Positions 1 through 12,500 of a DNA stretch of 64,000 bases are shown here, one piece after another (within the stretch, counting starts at the first letter, position 1; every line of letters begins with the position of its first letter). Under the pieces are notes generated by a model that was given only the letters and a program-made list of their open reading frames with translations, was not told the origin of the DNA and ran no database searches. The position numbers and the translations under genes are program-made. Source of the DNA: Hygrocybe punicea (taxonomy: Eukaryota > Basidiomycota > Agaricomycetes > Agaricales > Hygrophoraceae); NCBI GenBank assembly GCA_963556145.1, contig OY744467.1, positions 6,076,001 through 6,140,000 on the forward strand, written 5' to 3'.

Positions 1-210
1 ATGAGAGTCTGAATGTCCATTGGTCCAGCATCACCATTGGAATTCTTAGTGGTCTCTGGCTCACCCATCTGTATGTCCTCTACCAACTCCTCCTCCATAC
101 CATCAGAACCTTCCCCACTGGAATGTAGGGACAGAAATTTCAGCCGATGACAGGTGAATATCATAGGAAAACATGGGACACCAGTATTGGTTGTTATCAG
201 TAAGGTGGGA
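1..210 (-). CDS. Possible 3' exon of an unrecognised gene (partial)
   Basis: On the minus strand a frame stays open from a good acceptor (pyrimidine-rich run ending acag, at 211-214) to the window edge. It encodes a hydrophobic start and then an acidic stretch rich in E, D and S. The composition is coding-like, but I do not recognise the family. The exon would begin in an incomplete codon, and the gene continues off the window. It lies downstream of, and on the same strand as, the split SAM-like gene. It could equally be a chance open frame. Confidence 0.3.
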
Positions 211-346
211 CTGTTGCATGTAAGCAGAGGGAGAGATCAGTGCAAATGCAAATACTTCAATGTAGTCATGTCAAAAACAAATTTGATTCTGAAACTACTA
301 CAACAACAATTTGAGAAGTGGTCCATGGGATGAAAGAAATTTCTAA

Positions 347-475
347 TTATTGATGCCGCACCCATTTCTTCCTCTCCAATAAAGCCATATCCTCCTTTGC
401 AAAACAAAGAATCCAAGTTGCCAACCCAAATTCCATCTCCCCAATAGCTGCCAACTCCATTCCATTTAAAAAGGC
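347..475 (-). pseudogene. 3' part of a SAM-like orphan gene, severed by insertion
   Basis: This is the C-terminal 42 codons of the gene whose 5' part lies at 27305-27833. It encodes LNGMELAAIGEMEFGLATWI followed by a charged tail ending KKWVRHQ and a TAA stop at 347-349. The block looks like the second half of a sterile-alpha-motif-like helical domain seen at the C-terminus of small Agaricomycete orphan proteins (recalled, not searched). If everything between 476 and 27304 is removed, leaving one target-site copy, the frame runs from ..TIEDI directly into AFLNG without a break. The fragment is therefore the displaced 3' end of one ORF. Confidence 0.7.
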
Positions 476-483
476 AATGTCCT
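476..483. repeat. Left 8-bp target duplication of the outer hAT-like element
   Basis: The sequence aatgtcct lies immediately before TAGGTAAC. An identical copy is at 27305-27312. Confidence 0.85.
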
Positions 484-658
484 TAGGTAACAACAGGTAT
501 ACCCACAGGTGTCCCAAGGCCAACCCAAACCCGGACCCGCTCCAACCCATACCTATCTACCTATGGGTTTTTTTTCAGTGGGTAGATGGTGAGTAGTGGC
601 GGGTCAGGTGTGGGTATTGACTCATGCAGGAAACCTGGCAGGTTCCAGCTCATATCTA

Positions 659-711
659 CCTCGCATTGCTGACACGCATATCAATTGACATGGCGCTGTG
701 CAAATGCAAGG
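659..711 (+). repeat. Shared palindromic motif, copy 1
   Basis: The motif starts cctcgc, has a centre reading atatcaattgacatggcgctg, and ends in a degenerate mirror (caaatgcaagg). It aligns with similar blocks at 25979-26030, 42859-42912 and 53632-53683, and it is the most diverged of the four. It lies inside the outer hAT-like element. Confidence 0.6.
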
Positions 712-1282
712 AGTGAGGGGGCTGGGAACCACATGGCAGGTTGGGTTCTTGTGGGTGGGTGGCACGGCAATGCTAATCTTGTCCTTGAGGATGGGGATGG
801 GTGTCTGACTCAGCATCCAGCGGGTCAAGGGTGAGGCGGCGTTTGGGAACGAAGGGGTGGGGCTCAGTCTCTGCGTCATTCCTGGGCCTGTTCTCACTAG
901 TGTTGAGAACACATGGGCGAGTCTCATTCTTGTTCTCCTAAGTTGTCACCTTCACGAACGAACATCGTTGAGACAACTTTTTTGTCCCTAAGATCAGAAC
1001 AGAATATTAGCTGTGAAACAAGCAGGGTCTGGCAAATATGCACCTGCAGGCCGGGTGGTGGGAGCACCACCAGCCCAGCCATTTCCCATCACTCATCATT
1101 TTGAATGTTGTCCATTGTCCATCATTGTCCGTTGTCTGTCCTTGTCCATTGTTCATTGTTGTTGTCATTCTGTTGGTTGTGAGTGACTTCAAGTTGGGTC
1201 ATGTGGTGACCTGATGTCACAGTATTCATCGAGTGATGACACTCGCAGGGCAAAGGATGCCTAGTCATAGCATAGATACGTT
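712..1282. other. Interior of the outer hAT-like element, no gene
   Basis: No coding region, RNA gene or strong repeat is recognised here. A short run of gttgtccattgtccatcatt-like repeats lies around 1108-1150. Confidence 0.5.
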
Positions 1283-1290
1283 AGCAGGAG
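1283..1290. repeat. Left 8-bp target duplication of the giant element
   Basis: The sequence agcaggag directly precedes CACTTCAG. The identical octamer follows the right terminus at 25721-25728. Confidence 0.9.
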
Positions 1291-2833
<1,543 letters not shown>

Positions 2834-2854
2834 GGGATGATTTTGACAAAGGAT

Positions 2855-3049
2855 CATGGCCTGAAATATTGTCCCATGGGACATATTACAATACCATCAG
2901 GGAGAATATATATTTTCCTGGGATATATTGTCAACCAGGTGTTGCCTCAGCTCAAGCTGATGTTTTTTGAAAAATAGCTATAACATTGTAAATAAAATAG
3001 GTAAAATTATGGAAATATTTGTGTGCATAGATTAAAAGGCCTACTGTAA
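2855..3049. repeat. Arm segment, left (mirror of about 25300-25500)
   Basis: This is an AT-rich spacer that includes cagctcaagctgatg. It is present in inverted orientation at 25300-25500 with few differences. No gene is seen. Confidence 0.75.
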
Positions 3050-3268
3050 TTTCATCCCTTGGGATATTTATTTCGTCCCTTGGGATATTTATTTCGTCCC
3101 TTGGATATTTATTTCGTCCCTTGGGATATTTATTTCGTCCCTTGGGATATTTATTTCATCCCTTGGGATATTTATTCCTTCCCTTGGGATATTTATTTCT
3201 TCCCTTGGGATATTTATTTCTTCCCTTGGGATATTTATTTCTTCCCTTGGGATATTTATTTTACCTGA
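3050..3268. repeat. 21-bp tandem repeat, left arm (about 10 units)
   Basis: Units of 21 bp (atttatttcgtcccttggga) each carry one CCCTTGGG palindrome. Because 21 is a multiple of 3 the array is open in several frames and gives artificial heptapeptide ORFs. The mirror array is at 24990-25300. Confidence 0.85.
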
Positions 3269-3645
3269 GAAAAGCCCACGGGACATATAGAATATCCCAT
3301 GGGACACTTATCTTGTCTTAGAAAACCGCCCATGGGACATAGAACATCCCTTGGGATACTTTCACTCTTATAGAAACAGCCCATGGGACATGAAAAATAT
3401 TGCTTGGGATATTTACATTAACCAAGACAAAGCCCATAGGACATATAAAATATCCCTTGGGATATTTACTTTACCCACAAAAAAGCCCATGGGACATATA
3501 AAATATCCCTTGGGATATTTACTTTATCCACAAAAAAGCCCATGGGACATATAAAATATCCCTTGGGATACCTTTGCTATCGAAGAAACAGCCCATGGGA
3601 CATATAAAATATCCCTTGGGATATTTACTTTACTCAAAAAAGCTC
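3269..3645. repeat. About 55-60-bp repeat with paired CCCATGGG/CCCTTGGG palindromes, left arm
   Basis: Each unit has a cccatgggacatata half and an aatatcccttgggatattt half, separated by a variable linker. About six units are present here, against roughly a dozen in the right arm (24300-24990), so array length differs between the arms. Confidence 0.8.
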
Positions 3646-3807
3646 CAATCTACAGGCTGGTGGGACTGCCTGCTTGCTCAGCATCTGCCAAGTCACACAA
3701 TAATAATCATAGCAATGCCACATGTTACATAATTTTAATTTACCAACCACTCAAAATAGACATAGCAAATTAAATAATTATTTTCACTAAATACATGGTA
3801 TTCTAAT
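3646..3807. repeat. Arm spacer, left (mirror of about 24145-24300)
   Basis: This short single-copy AT-rich spacer includes acaataataatcatagc and is present inverted in the right arm. No gene is seen. Confidence 0.7.
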
Positions 3808-4857
3808 TTATAAGGGGAGAGACAGGGAGGTGGAGGAGAGGAGAGGAGAGGGGGAATGGCAGGAGGAATGGCAGGGGGTGGGCAGGGGGAGAAGGGGCAG
3901 GAGGTGGATGGGAGGTGGGGATGGTGGATGGACAGCATAGGCAGGGGGAGAAGGGGTAGGAGACAGCCAGGGGGAGAATGGAAAGGAGGAGGGAGGAGGG
4001 GGAGGGGAAAGGAGGGAAAGGGAAGGACCAACAATACATACCGGTGTTCCCCTGGTGTCCACGCCCCTCCGCATCCTCGCCCTTGTCCCCGTCCCCGTCC
4101 TCGTCCTCGTCCTCGTCGTCCCCGTCGTCCTTGTCGTCCCGGTCCCCGTCGTCGTCGTCGTCCTGGTCCCCGTCGTCGTCGTCGTCCCGGTCCCCGTCGT
4201 CCTCGTCGTCCCGGTCCCCGTCGTCCTCGTCGTCGTCCTCGTCCCCGTACCCATCCGCCTTGTCCTCGTCCTCGTCGTCCCCGTCCCCGTCGTCCTTGTC
4301 CTCGTCCTCGTAGTCCCCGTCCCCGTCCCCGTCCTCGTCGTTACCGCGTGGCCCTGTTCCCGTTCGCGTTGTCGTTGCCGTCCCGTTTGCCATCCCGTCC
4401 TCGCCATTTCAGTCCTCGTCGTCCCTGCTGCCGTTGTCCTCGTTGTCCCGGTCTCCGTTGTCCTCGTCATCGTCCCGGTCGTCCTCGTTTCCGTCGTCCG
4501 TTGCTCCCGTCCCCGTTCTCGTGCTCGCTGTCCTCGTCGTCATCGTCCCCGTCGTCGTCGTCGTCGTCGTCATCCTTGTTGTCCCGGGTTCCGCGGTCCT
4601 CGTCGTCCCGTTCCCCCGTCCCGATCGTCTTCGTTTCCTCGTCCGTGTCGTGGTTCCCGTTGTCGTTGCCGTCGTCTTCCCCTTTCGCGCCGTGGTCGCG
4701 TTCGTTCGTTTACCCCCCGTCCTCATTCTCGTCGTCCCCGTTGTTGCTGTCGTGGTCGGCCTGGGTTGTCCCCGTTCTGGGCTGTGTCCTCCCTCCTTGT
4801 CGCCCGCATCCGCGTCTGCTTGTTTTGTTCGCGTTCGTTTGGCACGAGGGTGCGTGA
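3808..4857. repeat. Strand-asymmetric purine/pyrimidine and GTC-triplet tract, left arm
   Basis: A purine-rich part (gggagg runs, 3818-4025) is followed by about 800 bp of imperfect gtcctcgtc/ccgtcgtc triplets. The triplet period leaves several frames open for 200-330 codons (Arg/Pro, Ser or Val rich on plus; Asp/Glu/Gly or Thr/Arg rich on minus). The mirror copy is at 23105-24130. On the minus strand it would be the downstream part of the candidate spliced unit described at 4858-5112. Confidence 0.75.
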
Positions 4858-5112
4858 AAAAAAGCCTAAAAGTATTTAAGTAGTTAGTAGAATAAATGAA
4901 AAGCATAAATGGACCACTTACCTGGGGTGCTCTGGCATCCGCACCGTTGTCGCGTCGTTGTTGAAAGCGACAAGTCTTGTTGAACTCGTGCACGAGACTT
5001 TCAACCGGAATTTGCCGATGTCCCAAACGGGGTCGAGTTGCCATATAGGGAAGGGTGGCTGGATTTTCTTATTATTATTACATGTACTACAGCACCTCAA
5101 TTGCCAGGGCAA
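4858..5112 (-). other. Candidate spliced transcription unit, left arm
   Basis: Reading the minus strand, a frame from 5112 encodes QLDPVWDIGKFRLKVS and ends at a consensus donor (accccag followed by gtaagtgg, about 4922). After about 56 bp an acceptor (ttttag, about 4870) leads into an Arg/Lys-rich frame and then the triplet tract. The right arm (22855-23102) has the corresponding exon and splice signals (cccag/gtaatt ... cttgtag), although its intron sequence differs. This may be a relic of a captured gene. No function is recognised. Confidence 0.35.
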
Positions 5113-5650
5113 GACCCTGAAGAGATATAGGTATGCTATACCTACCCCACAGGGAGTTTTTGTATTTTATTTCATTTTATATGGGGAGATATTCACAATG
5201 CATTCTATGCCTCTGCCAAAAATGGACCCTTAAACACCTAACTTTGCGACTACAGGTCTGAAAAATCTAAATTTAATTCTACGGGTACTAGGGAAGGTGT
5301 ACATTGTGTTCCAGACAAGTGCCTGGTAGTTGGTGGTGCGGAGAATGTGTTGTAGCACAGGGTGCACAGTAGCATACCATGTCACACAGTATCTTGAAAG
5401 TACTTGACAAGTATACTAAATATCATTACCAGAACTTTCAGCATGGTATTGTAACAGTATTCAGATATAAACTACAATACTTGTGCTCAAATTCATCTGA
5501 AAGTATGAAGGAAAATGAGACTTATACCTTTTCAATAACATCAAGCCTTTTGTTTCACTACTTTTACTGTATTTACAGCAAAGTGCTGTATAGTTTGGAT
5601 AGAATACTTGCAGCCTAAGATGAATCAAAGTATTAAACCAGTAAGGAAGT
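5113..5650. repeat. Single-copy arm segment, left
   Basis: AT-rich sequence mirrored at about 22310-22850 with high similarity. A 79-codon frame (5379-5618) is present in both arms because of the duplication. It has no recognised family and I do not call it a gene. Confidence 0.7.
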
Positions 5651-5950
5651 TGGGGCACTTTTACTATTAGGATACCTTTTGAATCCTATCAAGGTACAGG
5701 ATGAAATAGTATAGTACTGTTGCCATATTTTGGATTTAAGATACTTTGTCAATACTTTTAAGATACAGTTTCAATACATTTAAGATACTGTGTCAATACT
5801 TTTAAGATACTATTTCAATACTTTTAAGGCATCTAAGATACAGTTTCAATATCCTTAAAGAACTTTGAAAAATAGTATAGTACTGCTTCAATACTGTTCA
5901 GATACTTTGCAAAATGGTATTGGACAATTATTTAATACTGAAACCCAGGG
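5651..5950. repeat. Short-period repeat (ttaagatac / tttcaatac), left arm
   Basis: About eight degenerate units of roughly 24-27 bp combine ttaagatac with (gt)ttcaatact. The same array is present inverted at 22020-22270. Confidence 0.75.
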
Positions 5951-6266
5951 AAATATGGGCCTGGGAATTAGGATTCTGAAATTCTGGGAATTCTGAGAAT
6001 TGGAATTGCAATACTGGGAATGCTAGGAATGGGCATTTCAAAGTGCAGGCTGTGGGATTCTGAGAATTGTAATTCCAAGAGTTTGAGAAGTTTGGAAAGT
6101 AGAATTCTGAAATTGTGGGAGATTAGGGATTTGGAAGTCAACAATGATGAGAATTGAAATCCTGAAAATGTGCATATTAATGCAAATTCCAAGAATGGGA
6201 ATCCAAATGCAGGAAATTGGGAATCCAGATTCAGCAGATTGGGAATCCAGATGCGGGGAATTGAGA
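5951..6266. repeat. GAATT-rich segment bordering the satellite, left arm
   Basis: Degenerate gaattc, ggaattg and ggaatcc words recur every 10 bp or so. The inverted partner is at 21680-22012. It looks like diverged sequence related to the satellite's own GGAATT sub-repeat. Confidence 0.7.
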
Positions 6267-6554
6267 ATCCATTCCAAACAATTCCATGCAATTCCTCGGT
6301 CCTTGAGTGGCTGAGCAGTATTCGTGATGAGTCGTGTGAGCTCAAAGGACAATTCCATGCAAATTCCAACCAATTCCAAACAATTCCGTACAATTCCCCG
6401 GTCCACGAGTGGCTCAGCAGTATTTGTGTCGACTCCAGCAAGTTCAAAAGACAATTCCGTGCAAATTCCAACCAATTCCAAACAATTCCGTGCAATTCCT
6501 CGGTCCACAAGTGGCTCAGCAGTATTTGGGTCGACTGCAGTGAGCTCAGAAGAC
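6267..6554 (-). repeat. Satellite, inverted block (about 3 units)
   Basis: Nearly three 102-bp units run in the opposite orientation to the main array (caattcc, accaattcc, gagtggctcagcag). The block ends abruptly at agctcagaagacag. After only atc the main array begins in the other direction, so this is the true centre of the giant palindrome. Confidence 0.85.
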
Positions 6555-6557
6555 AGA

Positions 6558-9500
6558 TCGAGGAATTGCACGGAATTGTTTGGAATTGGTTGGAATTTGC
6601 ACGGAATTGTTTGGAATTGGTTGGAATTTGCACGGAATTGTCTTTTGAGCTCACAGGACACATCACAAATACAGCTGAGCCACTCATGGACCGAGGAATT
6701 GCATGGAATTGTTTGGAATTGGTTGGAATTTGCACGGGATTGTCTTTTGAGCTCACAGGACACATCACAAATACAGCTGAGCCACTCGTGGACCGAGGAA
6801 TTGCATGGAATTGTTTGGAATTGGTTGGAATTTGCACGAAATTGTCTTTTGAGCTCACAGGACACATCACAAATACAGCTGAGCCACTCGTGGACCGAGG
6901 AATTGCATGGAATTGTTTGGAATTGGTTGGAATTTGCACGGAATTGTCTTTTGAGCTTGCTGCAGTCGACACAAATACTGCTGAGCCACTCGTGGACCGA
7001 GGAATTGCATGGAATTGTTTGGAATTGGTTGGAATTTGCACGGAATTGTGTTTTGAGCTCACAGGACACATCACAAATACAGCTGAGCCACTCATGGACC
7101 GAGGAATTGCATGGAATTGTTTGTAATTGGTTGGAATTTGCACGGAATTGTCTTTTGAGCTCACAGGACACATCACAAATACAGCTGAGCCACTCGTGGA
7201 CCGAGGAATTGCATGGAATTGTTTGTAATTGCTTGGAATTTGCACGGCATTGTCCTATGAGCTTGCTGCAGTCGACACAAATACTGCTGAGCCACTCGTG
7301 GACCGAGGAATTGCATGGAATTGTTTGGAATTGGTTGGAATTTGCACGGAATTGTCTTGTGAGCTTGCTGCAGTCGACACAAATACTGCTGAGCCACTCG
7401 TGGACCGAGGAATTGCATGGAATTGTTTGGAATTGGTTGGAATTTGCACGGAATTGTCTTTTGAGCTCACAGGACACATCACAAATACAGCTGAGCCACT
7501 CGTGGACCGAGGAATTGCATGGAATTGTTTGGAATTGGTTGGAATTTGCACGGAATTGTCTTTTGAGCTCACAGGACACATCACAAATACGGCTGAGCCA
7601 ATCGTGGACCGAGGAATTGCATGGAATTGTTTGTAATTGGTTGGAATTTGCACGGCATTGTCCTATGAGCTTGCTGCAGTCGACACAAATACTGCTGAGC
7701 CACTCGTGGACCGAGGAATTGCATGGAATTGTTTGGAATTGGTTGGAATTTGCACGGAATTGTCTTGTGAGCTCACAGGACACATCACAAATACTGCTGA
7801 GCCACTCGTGGACCGAGGAATTGCATGGAATTGTTTGGAATTGGTTGGAATTTGCACGGAATTGTCTTTTGAGCTTGCTGCAGTCGACACAAATACTGCT
7901 GAGCCACTCGTGGACTGACGAATTGCATGGAATTGTTTGTAATTGGTTGGAATTTGCACGGCATTGTCTTTTGAGCTCACAGGACACATCACAAATACTG
8001 CTGAGCCACTCGTGGACCGAGGAATTGCATGGAATTGTTTGTAATTGGTTGGAATTTGCATGGCATTGTCTTTTGAGCTCACAGGACACATCACAAATAC
8101 AGCTGAGCCACTCGTGGACCGAGGAATTGCATGGAATTGTTTGGAATTGGTTGGAATTTGCACGGAATTGTCTTTTGAGCTCACAGGACACATCACAAAT
8201 ACAGCTGAGCCACTCGTGGACCGAGGAATTGCATGGAATTGTTTGGAATTGGTTGGAATTTGCACGGAATTGTCTTTTGAGCTTGCTGCAGTCGACACAA
8301 ATACTGCTGAGCCACTCGTGGACTGACGAATTGCATGGAATTGTTTGTAATTGGTTGGAATTTGCACGGCATTGTCTTTTGAGCTCACAGGACACATCAC
8401 AAATACTGCTGAGCCACTCGTGGACCGAGGAATTGCATGGAATTGTTTGGAATTGGTTGGAATTTGCACGGAATTGTCCTATGAGCTTGCTGCAGTCGAC
8501 ACAAATACTGCTGAGCCACTCGTGGACCGAGGAATTGCATGGAATTGTTTGGAATTGGTTGGAATTTGCACGGAATTGTCTTTTGAGCTTGCTGCAGTCG
8601 ACACAAATACTGCTGAGCCACTCGTGGACTGACGAATTGCATGGAATTGTTTGTAATTGGTTGGAATTTGCACGGCATTGTCTTTTGAGCTCACAGGACA
8701 CATCACAAATACTGCTGAGCCACTCGTGGACCGAGGAATTGCATGGAATTGTTTGGAATTGGTTGGAATTTGCACGGAATTGTCCTATGAGCTTGCTGCA
8801 GTCGACACAAATACTGCTGAGCCACTCGTGGACCGAGGAATTGCATGGAATTGTTTGGAATTGGTTGGAATTTGCACGGAATTGTCTTGTGAGCTCACAG
8901 GACACATCACAAATACTGCTGAGCCACTCGTGGACCGAGGAATTGCATGGAATTGTTTGTAATTGGTTGGAAATTGCACGGCATTGTCTTTTGAGCTCAC
9001 AGGACACATCACAAATACTGCTGAGCCACTCGTAGACCGAGGAATTGCATGGAATTGTTTGGAATTGGTTGGAATTTGCACGGAATTGTCTTTTGAGCTC
9101 ACAGGACACATCACAAATACTGCTGAGCCACTCGTGGACCGAGGAATTGCATGGAATTGTTTGTAATTGGTTGGAATTTGCACGGCATTGTCTTTTGAGC
9201 TCACAGGACACATCACAAATACAGCTGAGCCACTCGTGGACCGAGGAATTGCATGGAATTGTTTGGAATTGGTTGGAATTTGCACGGAATTGTCTTGTGA
9301 GCTTGCTGCAGTCGACACAAATACTGCTGAGCCACTCGTGGACCGAGGAATTGCATGGAATTGTTTGTACTTGGTTGGAATTTGCACGGCATTGTCTTTT
9401 GAGCTTGCTGCAGTCGACACAAATACTGCTGAGCCACTCGTGGACCGAGGAATTGCATGGAATTGTTTGGAATTGGTTGGAATTTGCACGGCATTGTCTT

Positions 9501-12500
9501 TACAGCTCACAGGACACATCACAAATACTGCTGAGCCACTCGTGGACCGAGGAATTGCATGGAATTGTTTGGAATTGGTTGGAATTTGCACGGAATTGTC
9601 TTGTGAGCTTGCTGCAGTCGACACAAATACTGCTGAGCCACTCGTGGACCGAGGAATTGCATGGAATTGTTTGGAATTGGTTGGAATTTGCACGGAATTG
9701 TCTTTTGAGCTCACAGGACACATCACAAATACAGCTGAGCCACTCGTGGACCGAGGAATTGCATGGAATTGTTTGGAATTGGTTGGAATTTGCACGGAAT
9801 TGTCTTTTGAGCTCACAGGACACATCACAAATACGGCTGAGCCAATCGTGGACCGAGGAATTGCATGGAATTGTTTGTAATTGGTTGGAATTTGCACGGC
9901 ATTGTCCTATGAGCTTGCTGCAGTCGACACAAATACTGCTGAGCCACTCGTGGACCGAGGAATTGCATGGAATTGTTTGGAATTGGTTGGAATTTGCACG
10001 GAATTGTCTTGTGAGCTTGCTGCAGTCGACACAAATACTGCTGAGCCACTCGTGGACCGAGGAATTGCATGGAATTGTTTGGAATTGGTTGGAATTTGCA
10101 TGGCATTGTCTTTTGAGCTCACAGGACACATCACAAATACAGCTGAGCCACTCGTGGACTGAGGAATTGCATGGAATTGTTTGTAATTGGTTGGAATTTG
10201 CACGGCATTGTCTTTTGAGCTCACAGGACACATCACAAATACAGCTGAGCCACTCGTGGACAGAGGAATTGCATGGAATTGTTTGGAATTGGTTGGAATT
10301 TGCACGGAATTGTCTTTTGAGCTCACAGGACACATCACAAATACTGCTGAGCCACTCGTGGACCGAGGAATTGCATGGAATTGTTTGTAATTGGTTGGAA
10401 TTTGCATGGCATTGTCTTTTGAGCTCACAGGACACATCACAAATACAGCTGAGCCACTCGTGGACCGAGGAATTGCATGGAATTGTTTGGAATTGGTTGG
10501 AATTTGCACGGAATTGTCTTTTGAGCTCACAGGACACATCACAAATACAGCTGAGCCACTCGTGGACCGAGGAATTGCATGGAATTGTTTGGAATTGGTT
10601 GGAATTTGCACGGAATTGTCTTTTGAGCTTGCTGCAGTCGACACAAATACTGCTGAGCCACTCGTGGACTGACGAATTGCATGGAATTGTTTGTAATTGG
10701 TTGGAATTTGCACGGCATTGTCTTTTGAGCTCACAGGACACATCACAAATACTGCTGAGCCACTCGTGGACCGAGGAATTGCATGGAATTGTTTGGAATT
10801 GGTTGGAATTTGCACGGAATTGTCCTGTGAGCTTGCTGCAGTCGACACAAATACTGCTGAGCCACTCGTGGACCGAGGAATTGCATGGAATTGTTTGTAA
10901 TTGGTTGGAATTTGCATGGCATTGTCTTTTGAGCTCACAGGACACATCACAAATACAGCTGAGCCACTCGTGGACCGAGGAATTGCATGGAATTGTTTGT
11001 AATTGGTTGGAATTTGCACGGCATTGTCTTTTGAGCTCACAGGACACATCACAAATACAGCTGAGCCACTCGTGGACCGAGGAATTGCATGGAATTGTTT
11101 GTAATTGGTTGGAATTTGCACGGCATTGTCCTATGAGCTTGCTGCAGTCGACACAAATACTGCTGAGCCACTCGTGGACCGAGGAATTGCATGGAATTGT
11201 TTGGAATTGGTTGGAATTTGCACGGAATTGTCTTTTGAGCTCACAGGACACATCACAAATACAGCTGAGCCACTCGTGGACCGAGGAATTGCATGGAATT
11301 GTTTGGAATTGGTTGGAATTTGCACGGAATTGTCTTTTGAGCTCACAGGACACATCACAAATACAGCTGAGCCACTCGTGGACCGAGGAATTGCATGGAA
11401 TTGTTTGGAATTGGTTGGAATTTGCACGGAATTGTCTTTTGAGCTTGCTGCAGTCGACACAAATACTGCTGAGCCACTCGTGGACTGACGAATTGCATGG
11501 AATTGTTTGTAATTGGTTGGAATTTGCACGGCATTGTCTTTTGAGCTCACAGGACACATCACAAATACTGCTGAGCCACTCGTGGACCGAGGAATTGCAT
11601 GGAATTGTTTGGAATTGGTTGGAATTTGCACGGAATTGTCCTGTGAGCTTGCTGCAGTCGACACAAATACTGCTGAGCCACTCGTGGACCGAGGAATTGC
11701 ATGGAATTGTTTGTAATTGGTTGGAATTTGCATGGCATTGTCTTTTGAGCTCACAGGACACATCACAAATACAGCTGAGCCACTCGTGGACCGAGGAATT
11801 GCATGGAATTGTTTGTAATTGGTTGGAATTTGCACGGCATTGTCTTTTGAGCTCACAGGACACATCACAAATACAGCTGAGCCACTCGTGGACCGAGGAA
11901 TTGCATGGAATTGTTTGTAATTGGTTGGAATTTGCACGGCATTGTCCTATGAGCTTGCTGCAGTCGACACAAATACTGCTGAGCCACTCGTGGACCGAGG
12001 AATTGCATGGAATTGTTTGGAATTGGTTGGAATTTGCACGGAATTGTCTTTTGAGCTCACAGGACACATCACAAATACAGCTGAGCCACTCGTGGACCGA
12101 GGAATTGCATGGAATTGTTTGGAATTGGTTGGAATTTGCACGGAATTGTCTTTTGAGCTTGCTGCAGTCGACACAAATACTGCTGAGCCACTCGTGGACT
12201 GACGAATTGCATGGAATTGTTTGTAATTGGTTGGAATTTGCACGGCATTGTCTTTTGAGCTCACAGGACACATCACAAATACTGCTGAGCCACTCGTGGA
12301 CCGAGGAATTGCATGGAATTGTTTGGAATTGGTTGGAATTTGCACGGAATTGTCCTGTGAGCTTGCTGCAGTCGACACAAATACTGCTGAGCCACTCGTG
12401 GACCGAGGAATTGCATGGAATTGTTTGTAATTGGTTGGAATTTGCATGGCATTGTCTTTTGAGCTCACAGGACACATCACAAATACAGCTGAGCCACTCG

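Noticed and set aside
3803..4883. Arg/Pro, Ser, Val and Asp/Glu-rich frames of 150-333 codons (and mirror frames at 23112-24047)
   Set aside because: Several overlapping frames on both strands stay open together because the tract is an imperfect triplet repeat; unit numbers differ between arms without frame conservation.
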